DNA of 64,000 bases from Chitinophaga flava (GTDB lineage Bacteria > Bacteroidota > Bacteroidia > Chitinophagales > Chitinophagaceae). Positions 26,605-34,832 of this stretch are shown in pieces. Position 1 is the first letter of the stretch. Every line of letters starts with the position of its first letter. The notes beneath the pieces are model-generated. The model was not told where the DNA came from. It worked only from the letters and a program-made list of their open reading frames with translations, and searched no databases. The DNA lies in contig NZ_QFFJ01000001.1 in the NCBI RefSeq assembly GCF_003308995.1, positions 2,046,001 to 2,110,000 of the forward strand. Direction: 5' to 3'. The translations under genes were made by a program, and so were the position numbers.

Positions 26605-26638
26605 TTTAAAGCGGTAAAAGGGCCACAAACGCGGGAAA

Positions 26639-27244
26639 TCAGGCAGGAGAAGTATCACTATTGAGCGTATCGGCCACCAGTTGCCGGGTAGTAGCAGTGA
26701 GGTCAGCAATGTCCTGGTTGGTAACAAGCGCAGCCAGAAGAATATCACGGTTAACAATCAAGAGCCTGATCTGCTGCAATGCTTTGTATAATAACAAGAT
26801 CCTTTCCCTTGGCTCATAGGTGCGAATATTGGCCAGTATTGATTCTGTTTTATTCCAGCGGGAAACGATTTTGGCCATAAACCATTCCGCCACTTCAGGA
26901 TCATGTGTAGTCACCTGTTTAAAAAAAGCAGTGTTGTAAACTCTTAACTGTGTTGCTACCAGCGGTCTGCAGAATTCTGAAAAATCATCTTCCTTCAATA
27001 CGTCCAGGTTACCAAAAAATTCTCCCGGAACAACCAGCTCATATATGAACTCCCGGCCTTTGTCCGAGATACGTCCAAGTTTCACTGCTCCGCTGACAAT
27101 CTCGTAGATATCAGTAAAACGCTGGTTAGTATCATACAACTGGCTACCTCTCTTCACAGAAATCACTTTCACATGTTCTTTCAGAGCAGGAATATTTTTT
27201 TGGACCAGATAGTTGTATAATCCTATTTCTTCAATCAAAGACAT
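26639..27244 (-). CDS. Crp/Fnr-family transcriptional regulator with very short C-terminus
   Basis: The 201-residue protein has a cyclic-nucleotide-binding-like beta-barrel (about residues 20-115, with LYDTNQRFTDIYEIVSG and YELVVPGEFFGNLDV), a dimer helix (MAKIVSRWNKTESILANI) and an HTH (TNQDIADLTATTRQLVADTL). It ends seven residues after the recognition helix, so the usual beta-wing after the HTH is missing; no frameshift extension is visible downstream. No Cys cluster for an Fe-S centre is present. Its leader shares an element with the TonB receptor gene downstream on the same strand, suggesting it regulates both. Confidence 0.85.
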   Translation of the reverse strand: MSLIEEIGLYNYLVQKNIPALKEHVKVISVKRGSQLYDTNQRFTDIYEIVSGAVKLGRISDKGREFIYELVVPGEFFGNLDVLKEDDFSEFCRPLVATQLRVYNTAFFKQVTTHDPEVAEWFMAKIVSRWNKTESILANIRTYEPRERILLLYKALQQIRLLIVNRDILLAALVTNQDIADLTATTRQLVADTLNSDTSPA

Positions 27245-27268
27245 AGCAGTACAGGATTCATTCCTGCA
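27243..27268 (-). promoter_or_regulatory. Shared leader element, copy 2 (Crp-like gene)
   Basis: Plus-strand ATAGCAGTACAGG (27243-27255) then TCCTGCA (27262-27268). Thirteen bases of the left half and seven of the right half are identical to copy 1 at 26254-26280. This copy directly precedes and touches the ATG at 27244, so a bound protein would block translation or transcription start. Confidence 0.5.
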
Positions 27269-27589
27269 AATTATTTAAACTTGTAAAAGAATTTCCTCTT
27301 TTAACATTAAATAACAGATATCATTCCCGTATCTCGCTGTTTCCCAATGCAATGGTTCTTATATCCCCGGATGTGAATAACAAAACTTCACTCAACAGCC
27401 TGTTTTGGCGTATCATTTGCTATCACGTGCATGAATGTAGGATGAATGTAATAAGCAGATATTCAAGCGCCATGTCACAACAGACTGTCAACTATTGAGC
27501 ACTGATACAACTTTGAGCACGCAAATTTATATTATTTAATATCTATATATTAATATTGCCAATCAAACCACAATTATTAAAACCGAATC
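27245..27589. other. Intergenic region between Crp-like and DUF4382 genes
   Basis: 345 bases with only trivial ORFs. Besides the leader element at its left end, it has a direct repeat TTGAGCAC at 27495-27502 and 27513-27520 (18-base period) about 70 bases before the DUF4382 gene. No exact -7 box was found. Confidence 0.4.
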
Positions 27590-28378
27590 ATGAAAAACCA
27601 AATCCGGGCCTTCTTAGTGGCCATGCCTGCACTTGCACTGCTTTTCAGCGCCTGTAACAAAAACGACTCCGGCGGAAACGGCAACGCCAAACTAACCGTA
27701 TACCTTACAGACGCTCCTGCTAATTATGATGCTGTAAATATTGATGTTCAGGATGTTCTGGTAAATGCATCCGCCGGAGACAACGGCTGGCAATCCATCC
27801 ATCTGTTGCGCCCAGGCGTCTACAATCTCCTGAATTTCAGAAATGGCATCGATACTGTACTCGCCTCCAGCGGCCTGCCTGCAGGCAAAATCTCCCAGAT
27901 AAGACTGGTGTTGGGCAGTAAAAACAGCGTAGTGGTCAATGGTGCTGCCTACCCACTGGAAACGCCTTCTGCTCAGCAATCCGGCCTCAAACTCAATGTA
28001 CAGGCCACACTCACAGCAGGCGTGGAATACCGCCTCTGGATTGACTTTGATGCCAACCGATCTGTAGTTACTACCGGCAATGGTAAGTATATCCTCAAAC
28101 CGGTGATCCGCACCTATACCCAGGCTACCAGCGGCTCCATCAAGGGTATAGTACTCCCGGCCATCCACATCAATAGCGTATTCGCTATCCAGAACACAGA
28201 CACCATCGCTACCGCCAAACCAGATCCGCTGACCGGTGCTTTCCTGTTGACCGGACTGAATGCAGGCGCTTACAACGTTGCCTTCGCAGGTGATGGCCTC
28301 GTAAAAGATACGATCGTAGCCAGCGTAAACGTAAGCATAGGGCAGGTTACCAGCATAGCACCTATTACACTTAAATAA
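27590..28378 (+). CDS. DUF4382 domain lipoprotein
   Basis: The 262-residue protein has a lipobox (LFSACNKN, Cys at about 22). Residues 34-172 form the DUF4382 domain (AKLTVYLTDAPANYDAVNID, then GLPAGKISQIRLVLG and the VLVNASAGDNGW region), followed by a carboxypeptidase-regulatory-like Ig module (residues 180-262, LTGLNAGAYNVAFAG). DUF4382 proteins are common surface or periplasmic lipoproteins in Bacteroidota and marine bacteria with unknown function. It is a single-gene unit with a terminator. Confidence 0.88.
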   Translation: MKNQIRAFLVAMPALALLFSACNKNDSGGNGNAKLTVYLTDAPANYDAVNIDVQDVLVNASAGDNGWQSIHLLRPGVYNLLNFRNGIDTVLASSGLPAGKISQIRLVLGSKNSVVVNGAAYPLETPSAQQSGLKLNVQATLTAGVEYRLWIDFDANRSVVTTGNGKYILKPVIRTYTQATSGSIKGIVLPAIHINSVFAIQNTDTIATAKPDPLTGAFLLTGLNAGAYNVAFAGDGLVKDTIVASVNVSIGQVTSIAPITLK

Positions 28379-28401
28379 CACATCAGAAAAAATAAAACGC
28401 G

Positions 28402-28440
28402 AATCGCCCATTGAAACTAATCAATGGGCGATTGACTTTT
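28402..28440 (+). terminator. Rho-independent terminator after the DUF4382 gene
   Basis: Perfect 13-bp arms AATCGCCCATTGA (28402-28414) and TCAATGGGCGATT (28421-28433), followed by GACTTTTAT. The GCCCATTGA/TCAATGGGC core recurs in the terminator at 49500-49536. Confidence 0.82.
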
Positions 28441-28483
28441 ATAAAATCTCCGCTCATCAGGAGCATCAAAAAAATCACTTACA

Positions 28484-29173
28484 TCACAGTTTCAGGGCTG
28501 CATTCAGCTCTTCCATCGTAGATACACCTTGTTTTCTCCAAACCTCTTTACCATTTTTATACAGGATCAGTGTAGGCAATCCTTTCGCATCGATCGCTTT
28601 CATCACATCGATATCATTGCCGCCATCTACCTTCACGAAGGTGACGTTTTTATTTTTTTGCAGAAACTTCACCAGCGTAGGTTCCATCTGCCTGCAGGGA
28701 GGGCACCATGCTGCGCCTACATCTGTGAGCACAATACCTTTAGCGATGCCTTTGTTGTAAGTATCCACGGTCATCTGCGCCTTTTTCTCTGATACCCCTT
28801 CCAGTGGCAAACCGGCCAGTTTCCATGCGTTGACACCATTTTCCAGTTCCACCACTTTATTAAAACCATTTTCCCGCATCCACTGCGCAGCTTTGCTGCT
28901 GCGGCCTCCGGCCAAACAATACACATAAACCGGCTTCTGTTTATCGAGGTATTTCACCCGCTCACTAAACTCTGCTTTGTTGTTATAGTCTGCCTGCAAA
29001 GCATTCGGCAGGTGCCCTGTATTGTACTCAGCGGCTGTACGCACATCAAAAACCTGTACACCAGGCTGATGGATATCTTTTGAAAAAGCAGCTGCATCTT
29101 CGATGTTGGACTGCTGTGCCTGTAAGACACTGCCGGTGCATAATAAAACGGCAGTTACTAAAAAACGGTACAT
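28484..29173 (-). CDS. Exported rhodanese-thioredoxin fusion protein
   Basis: The 229-residue protein has a signal peptide (cleavage after VLQAQ, about residue 20), a rhodanese domain (23-125, FDVRTAAEYNTGHLPNA and the active-site loop YCLAGGRSS with Cys86), and a thioredoxin domain (140-229) with WCPPC at 156-160 and GLPTLILYKNG containing the cis-Pro. It is probably periplasmic and could move sulfane sulfur or reduce disulfides there. The gene starts 6 bases after the methyltransferase gene ends. Confidence 0.9.
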   Translation of the reverse strand: MYRFLVTAVLLCTGSVLQAQQSNIEDAAAFSKDIHQPGVQVFDVRTAAEYNTGHLPNALQADYNNKAEFSERVKYLDKQKPVYVYCLAGGRSSKAAQWMRENGFNKVVELENGVNAWKLAGLPLEGVSEKKAQMTVDTYNKGIAKGIVLTDVGAAWCPPCRQMEPTLVKFLQKNKNVTFVKVDGGNDIDVMKAIDAKGLPTLILYKNGKEVWRKQGVSTMEELNAALKL

Positions 29174-29179
29174 AATGGA

Positions 29180-29761
29180 TTATTTCGGTAAAAAATTAAT
29201 GAACAATTCTGTTCCCTGCCGCGCACGATGAGAATTGTAGCAACTGGCCAGGGTCTTAAAATGAAACAAGGGCGCAAATAACTCCCGGTATTCGGCCTCA
29301 CTTCCCCCAAATGGCGGGCCGTCATGTGTGAAATTACGGTTAAATAATACCCCTGTCAGATGCCCACCTGGTTTGATCAGTGTATGCATATGGTCTACAT
29401 AATCTCTCCGCAGAGAAGGGTCTAATGCACAAAAGAAAGTTTGTTCGAGCACCAGGTCATAACGGGCATCATGATTAAAAAAATCTCCTTCCACCACTTG
29501 TATGTTGGTACCGGCCAAAGCGGTACGCAGCTGCTCCACCAGTGCCGGGGCGATGTCCAGCACTGTCACGTTTTGAAACCCCTGCTGATGCAAATAAACA
29601 GCCTCGTAACTATTCCCCGCACCAGGTATAAGTATCTGAAGATCATGATCTTCCAACTGATCAATGTATGCTTTCAGGGGAGGTGATACCTGCCCCATGT
29701 CCCAGCCGGTATCGCCGGTCAAGTAACGGTTATTCCAATATTGCGGATCGGTTCTCTCCAT
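29180..29761 (-). CDS. Thiopurine S-methyltransferase (TPMT)-family SAM-dependent methyltransferase
   Basis: The 193-residue protein has the TPMT-like N-terminus YWNNRYLTGDTGWDMGQ, the SAM motif ILIPGAGNSYEA and post-motif DIAPALV, and VLEQTFFCALDP, a family hallmark. Bacterial TPMT homologues methylate thiols, tellurite, selenite or halides; the substrate here is unknown. It shares a transcript with the rhodanese-thioredoxin gene, which fits a theme of sulfur or chalcogen chemistry (inference). An exact -7 box precedes it. Confidence 0.85.
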   Translation of the reverse strand: MERTDPQYWNNRYLTGDTGWDMGQVSPPLKAYIDQLEDHDLQILIPGAGNSYEAVYLHQQGFQNVTVLDIAPALVEQLRTALAGTNIQVVEGDFFNHDARYDLVLEQTFFCALDPSLRRDYVDHMHTLIKPGGHLTGVLFNRNFTHDGPPFGGSEAEYRELFAPLFHFKTLASCYNSHRARQGTELFINFLPK

Positions 29762-29790
29762 CAGTGACTATCTCTTAAAAACACTAATTA

Positions 29791-29798
29791 CAAACATA
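29791..29798 (-). promoter_or_regulatory. -7 promoter box for the TPMT-like/rhodanese operon
   Basis: TATGTTTG on the minus strand, 29 bases before the ATG at 29761, with a possible TTGG -33 element about 23 bases further upstream. Confidence 0.5.
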
Positions 29799-29855
29799 AT
29801 TGTTTATTTTTATACTTTATACCAATTGACCCCCGTAAGGGAATTATCCTATGCC

Positions 29856-32800
29856 ATGAAATACTTAAGGATTGTAATTCAGCTGCTCGGTGCTATATTA
29901 TTGCTGTTGATCAACCCAGTTGATGTTTTCTCACAGAATATAGACATACTACCCAACAAAACTGCTGACTGTCCACCTTTTACCGTTTTCTTCAACACTA
30001 AGCTGGATCCTGGCTATAGCCGGCTGGAATGGGATTTTGGTATAGGCGCCAAAGTAATCGACAACCCTACACCCTCCCGTATATTTCCCGACCCAGGTGT
30101 ATACCATGTGACACTCACCGCAGATTATGCCGGCAAAAAAATAGTGAAGACAGTAGATATCACTGTTTACAATAGGCCCGTCGTGTCATTTACGGTAGAT
30201 AAAGACAACGGCTGCTCACCGCTGACGGTGAACTTCACCGACCATTCCACCCCTGGAGATGGTACCATAGAAAGTATTGTATGGAATTTCGGAGATGGTA
30301 GCGCCGACCAGGGCCCTAATGTCCCCCATAGTTTCACAGACCCCAACAGCTACAACGTAATCAGCCTGGTCACCAACAGCAAAGGTTGCAGAACCAGCAG
30401 TGAACCTAAAATCATCACTGTCCGGAATGCGCCCCTGCTCTCTTTTACAGCCGACAATACCCAGAGCTGTACAGCACCGCTGACCATCAACTTCCAGAAT
30501 ACCACTGTCAACACTACCGGAGATCCCATGACTTTTGTATGGGATTATGGAGATGGAACTACCGGCACCAACGCTACCCACACCTACACGAAGGAGGGCA
30601 ATTATACGGTTACACTGATCCCTACCAGTACCAACAACTGTGCGGCTCCATTACAGAAAAAGGATTATGTAATCATAAAAAAACTGACACCCGGATTTGT
30701 GCTTAATGATGGCTGTGTGGGTCAAATTGCTACTTTGAGCAGTACCACCACTCCCAGGCCGGATTTCATAAGCTGGGTATTACCTGATGGTACTACCTCC
30801 ACCAGCTTTAATCCGGGCTTTATTGTAGGTATGCCCGGCGACTACACTGTGAAAATGAAAGCCACTGTTGGCGGTTGTTCCGAGGAAATAACACAGACAG
30901 TTCATATAGATACCAGGCCTGTGATCAATCCGGTAGCTTCACCCAAAAGCTCCTGCTCTGCACCATTTACCACTACTTTTAAAGCACAGTCGCAGAACGC
31001 TACTTCCTGGCTGTGGGATTTTGGTGATGGCACTACTTCTACAGAAGAAAATCCCACGCATACCTATACAAGACAAGGTAGTTTTACTGTCACCCTCACA
31101 GCCAAGGGCAGCGGCAACTGTTCTGTGACAGTCACTAAATACGACTATATCCTGATCACCCCGCCGATACTCACGATTACGCCCAGCGGCGGTACTGCGT
31201 GTACTCCACTGACATTACCGTTTAGCGTCAGTATCACCAATGGTGAAACCATTACCGGCTATCTGTGGGATTTTGGCGATGGTACTACTTCCACACTAAG
31301 CAACCCTACTCATGTCTTTAACGGACAGGGGATTTTTACTGTTACGTTGCAGGTGACCACCGCCGGCGGCTGTAACCTGAGTGCTAAGGCTGTTTTCCGT
31401 ACAGGTGTACCTCCGGTGGTGGATTTCGATGCTACTCCCCTGAAGTCCTGTCCAATGGAACCTGTGCAGTTCAACAACCTCTCCACACCCAAAGGCCCTG
31501 ATGTGACGTATAATTGGATCTTCCCACAGGACAATACTACCAGTACGCAGGAAAATCCCGCCCATGTTTTTAATGAAATAGGGATGCATGATGTACGGCT
31601 AATCGTCAACAACAACGGATGTGTCCGCGAACTCCTAAAGCCTAAATACATACAGATATTACCACCCAAAGCGAAGTTCACCAACCAACCCGACTGTGTG
31701 GATTTCTATCACCGGAAATTCATCGATCAATCAGACTTCGGTCCTGATCCGGTGCCTAAAAAAGAATGGCTGTGGGAATTTGGCGAAGGTGGCGCTACTT
31801 CAACCTTGCAAAACCCGGACTTTACCTACACCACTACCGGTAGTAAAACCGTCAAACTCACCATCGACAACGGTATCTGTAAATCAGTTACCACGACGAA
31901 CATCAACATCATCGACGAAAAACCTGTCCTGCTGCCTGATGTACCCTGGATATGCGTGGGTAAATCCCTGCATGTAAGCCTGGGTCCTCTCATTGCCGGC
32001 AATATCAACTCCTATTCATGGGATTGGGGAGATGGCACCCAGCTGTGGTTTCAGGGGTTTGAGATCGACCCTTCCAAAGGTCTGTCTCATACTTATCTCA
32101 AACCCGGCACCTATACCATACAACTCTCGATCGTTGACAAAAACGGTTGCAGACGTGTAGCGACTCCCGTAAAAATAGATGTACATGGCGCTGTGGCCGA
32201 TTTTACCGTTACCGGTAAAAAATGTAAAGATGATCTGCTTTCCTTTACAGATAAATCCACTATCGATGCCGGTAACCAGATCGTCAACTGGAAATGGGAT
32301 TTCGGTGATGGATCCCCTGCGGAGAATTATACCACCCAACCCATCAATACACCTCACAAGTATACTGACTTCAAAGCCTATACGGCCATACTGACCACCA
32401 CCGATAAATACGGATGTATAGTGCCTGCACAACAGCTGGTGTACATAGAAACCGTGAAAGCTGATTTCAGAGCACCCAGTATTGTCTGCAAAGGCAGCAG
32501 TTTCAATTTCACCAATACTTCTACCGGTACTATCACCAATTATCAATGGGACTTCGGCGATAACACCACCGGCACTGATGCTAGTCCGAGTAAATCCTAC
32601 GCGGCTCCCGGCACTTATACCGTTTCACTGAAGATCACCACACGGGAAGGATGTACAGATCAGATTACAAAAGATAAAGTTCTTCGTGTACCCAATCCCG
32701 TAGCCGACTTCTCTTATCCTCCTAATCTGGAACTCTGCCCACCGGTAAAAGTATTGTTCACCAATAAATCCAGCGATTTTGTAAAATCACTGTGGAACTT

Positions 32801-34700
32801 CGGTGATAACAGCACTTCTACCAAAAGCGATCCCGGTGAACATATCTATGTGAAGGCCAAAACCTTCAATGTAACACTCACCGTATATTCAGAAGGCGAC
32901 TGCTCCAACATGAAAACCATCCCGGTGACCATCGAAGGCCCCGACGGATCATTTACTGCCACACCAGGAAAAGGCTGCGTCCCGCTGCCCGTGACCATCA
33001 CCGCCGTAGCCAATAAAACCACTAATTACCAATGGGACTTTGATGATGGTACCGTACTCACTACTCTGGTGCCGGTAGCTCCCGCCCATACTTATACCCA
33101 GCCTGGTATTTATACCCCGCGTGTATCGCTGGTAGATGGAAAAGGTTGTTCGGTAAAGGCAGATGGGTCCGATCAGATCGTTGTAGACAATATGGTGGCT
33201 AATTTCACCATAGACAACACCGCTGCCTGCGGCGGCGGGACCATTAAGTTCAAAAACACCAGTACCGCTGTCACCAAAGATTTACTGGGCCTGAATTACA
33301 CCAGTAAATGGACTTATTCACCAGGCAATACCTCATCCAATACTGATGGCTCCTTTACTTATCCACAGCCAGGTACCTACAATGTTACCTTGGAAGTAGT
33401 CAGCAACTATGGTTGCCCAGACACTAAAACATTGCCGGTTGTCGTGCCTACGCAGCCGATGCCTGTGATATCTGCCATCCCTGAGTTGTGTATCAGCGGG
33501 AAAGTACAGTTACGCGGCACAGAGGTCAACAATCTGCCCGGCACCAAATGGATATGGCTGGTGGGCAACAACCAGCAGTTTGATGTCCCTGCACCACCAG
33601 ATCTGGATATCAGCACCATTGGTACCACGCCGGTAAGGCTCACCATCACCAACGCCGATGGTACCTGTCCGGGTGTAGCCAATACGAATATCATTGTACA
33701 TCCGCCACCAACCCTCAATCCCACACCTGCTATATCTACCATCTGCAAAGGTGCTTCCCTGCAGCTGTATGCTAATACAGATCCATCGTCCACCGTCAGC
33801 TGGACACCTTACAATATATCAGATCCCACCAGCAAAACACCCATGGTAAAACCCGACAAAGACGCGGTATATGTGGTGAATGCATTGAGTGAATTTGGCT
33901 GTAAAAACAAAGCAGAAGTAAGTGTTACAGTAATACAACCTTTCCGGATGTTTACGCAGGACGCCGAGATATGCGCCGGCAGAAGCATCCAGCTTCAGTC
34001 CGGAGGTGCGCAACGATACAAATGGATACCGGCAACAGGCCTTAACCGCGCTGATATTCCCAACCCTGAGGCCAGTCCTGCCGCTACCACCACTTATCAG
34101 GTAGTGGGCTTTGATGACATAGGTTGTTTCTCCGATACTGTATTGGCAAAAGTGACCGTACATCCTACGCCACAAATCAATGCAGGCCCTGATATGGAAG
34201 TCGCTACCGGTACGGTGGTACCCATCCCGGCAGTAGGCAGCAATGATATCACTAAAATTGAATGGACACCCATCACCAACCTCAGCTGCTTCAACTGTCT
34301 GGCACCGGTGGCCACTCCCAAAGCATCTACTACCTATCATGTAATGGTAATGAACCAATACGGCTGCGTTGCCACCGATGATATCACCATCAAAACAGTG
34401 TGTAACGGTGGAAATGTATTCGTTCCCAATACCTTCTCTCCTAATGGCGACGGTATGAACGATATCTTCTACATCCGCGGCAGGGGTATGCAAACCATCC
34501 GCTCCTTCAAGGTATTCAACCGCTGGGGACAGCTGATGTTTGAACGTTTTGGCTTTAATGCCGACGATCCTACTTTCGGATGGGATGGACGGTATAAAGG
34601 AGAATTGCTCAACCCGGATGTTTATATCTATTATGCAGAAGTGGTATGTGATAACGGAGAACCGATTTTGCTGAAGGGAAATGTGACACTGATACGATAA
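29856..34700 (+). CDS. Giant PKD-repeat surface protein with type B T9SS sorting domain
   Basis: The 1614-residue protein has a signal peptide (MKYLRIVIQLLGAILLL to VFSQ), about 14 PKD or PKD-like domains marked by repeats of WDFGDGTT or variants (WNFGDGS, WDYGDGTT, WEFGEGG, WDWGDGT), two to three Ig-like domains, and a gliding-motility-associated (type B) C-terminal domain: FVPNTFSPNGDGMNDIFYI, then FNRWGQLMFE and a last strand GNVTLIR. Most PKD units begin with Cys and end with a GC motif, suggesting one disulfide each. It is predicted to be exported by T9SS and held on the cell surface as an adhesin. The ATG at 29856 is used; a TTG at 29826 is not needed. The next gene is a shorter paralogue. 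Confidence 0.92.
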   Translation: MKYLRIVIQLLGAILLLLINPVDVFSQNIDILPNKTADCPPFTVFFNTKLDPGYSRLEWDFGIGAKVIDNPTPSRIFPDPGVYHVTLTADYAGKKIVKTVDITVYNRPVVSFTVDKDNGCSPLTVNFTDHSTPGDGTIESIVWNFGDGSADQGPNVPHSFTDPNSYNVISLVTNSKGCRTSSEPKIITVRNAPLLSFTADNTQSCTAPLTINFQNTTVNTTGDPMTFVWDYGDGTTGTNATHTYTKEGNYTVTLIPTSTNNCAAPLQKKDYVIIKKLTPGFVLNDGCVGQIATLSSTTTPRPDFISWVLPDGTTSTSFNPGFIVGMPGDYTVKMKATVGGCSEEITQTVHIDTRPVINPVASPKSSCSAPFTTTFKAQSQNATSWLWDFGDGTTSTEENPTHTYTRQGSFTVTLTAKGSGNCSVTVTKYDYILITPPILTITPSGGTACTPLTLPFSVSITNGETITGYLWDFGDGTTSTLSNPTHVFNGQGIFTVTLQVTTAGGCNLSAKAVFRTGVPPVVDFDATPLKSCPMEPVQFNNLSTPKGPDVTYNWIFPQDNTTSTQENPAHVFNEIGMHDVRLIVNNNGCVRELLKPKYIQILPPKAKFTNQPDCVDFYHRKFIDQSDFGPDPVPKKEWLWEFGEGGATSTLQNPDFTYTTTGSKTVKLTIDNGICKSVTTTNINIIDEKPVLLPDVPWICVGKSLHVSLGPLIAGNINSYSWDWGDGTQLWFQGFEIDPSKGLSHTYLKPGTYTIQLSIVDKNGCRRVATPVKIDVHGAVADFTVTGKKCKDDLLSFTDKSTIDAGNQIVNWKWDFGDGSPAENYTTQPINTPHKYTDFKAYTAILTTTDKYGCIVPAQQLVYIETVKADFRAPSIVCKGSSFNFTNTSTGTITNYQWDFGDNTTGTDASPSKSYAAPGTYTVSLKITTREGCTDQITKDKVLRVPNPVADFSYPPNLELCPPVKVLFTNKSSDFVKSLWNFGDNSTSTKSDPGEHIYVKAKTFNVTLTVYSEGDCSNMKTIPVTIEGPDGSFTATPGKGCVPLPVTITAVANKTTNYQWDFDDGTVLTTLVPVAPAHTYTQPGIYTPRVSLVDGKGCSVKADGSDQIVVDNMVANFTIDNTAACGGGTIKFKNTSTAVTKDLLGLNYTSKWTYSPGNTSSNTDGSFTYPQPGTYNVTLEVVSNYGCPDTKTLPVVVPTQPMPVISAIPELCISGKVQLRGTEVNNLPGTKWIWLVGNNQQFDVPAPPDLDISTIGTTPVRLTITNADGTCPGVANTNIIVHPPPTLNPTPAISTICKGASLQLYANTDPSSTVSWTPYNISDPTSKTPMVKPDKDAVYVVNALSEFGCKNKAEVSVTVIQPFRMFTQDAEICAGRSIQLQSGGAQRYKWIPATGLNRADIPNPEASPAATTTYQVVGFDDIGCFSDTVLAKVTVHPTPQINAGPDMEVATGTVVPIPAVGSNDITKIEWTPITNLSCFNCLAPVATPKASTTYHVMVMNQYGCVATDDITIKTVCNGGNVFVPNTFSPNGDGMNDIFYIRGRGMQTIRSFKVFNRWGQLMFERFGFNADDPTFGWDGRYKGELLNPDVYIYYAEVVCDNGEPILLKGNVTLIR

Positions 34701-34705
34701 ACGAC

Positions 34706-34778
34706 TGATTTTTGATACAACTGCTTGAAATAACCGGTTCATTCTCAGTTCATTCCAGGTAGTTGTATTAAAAAATCA
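34706..34778. repeat. Imperfect inverted repeat between the two adhesin genes
   Basis: Arms of 17-18 bases (34706-34722 and 34761-34778) differ by a small bulge and enclose AACCGGTT and a direct repeat GTTCATTC (34737-34744, 34748-34755). The stem is AT-rich; it could be a weak terminator or processing site. Confidence 0.45.
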
Positions 34779-34832
34779 TAAATCAAAAAATTATATATAT
34801 ACTATTTTTCGTTAATTTGTGGTATGTATCCT

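Larger units (their letters stand above)
26215..26638. other. Intergenic region between Crp-like gene and TonB receptor
   Basis: This 424-base AT-rich stretch has no long ORF. It holds a possible 35-residue secreted peptide (26347-26454), the shared leader element (26254-26280), an interrupted palindrome GATGTT-GAT-AACATC (26296-26310), AACGT-n7-ACGTT (26476-26492), and a 15-base palindrome at 26590-26604. It is probably the regulatory region of the TonB receptor. Confidence 0.5.

Noticed and set aside
33819..34742. 307-codon open frame antisense to the end of the first PKD protein
   Set aside because: It is a shadow of the type B sorting domain and Ig-like region; composition is not protein-like.
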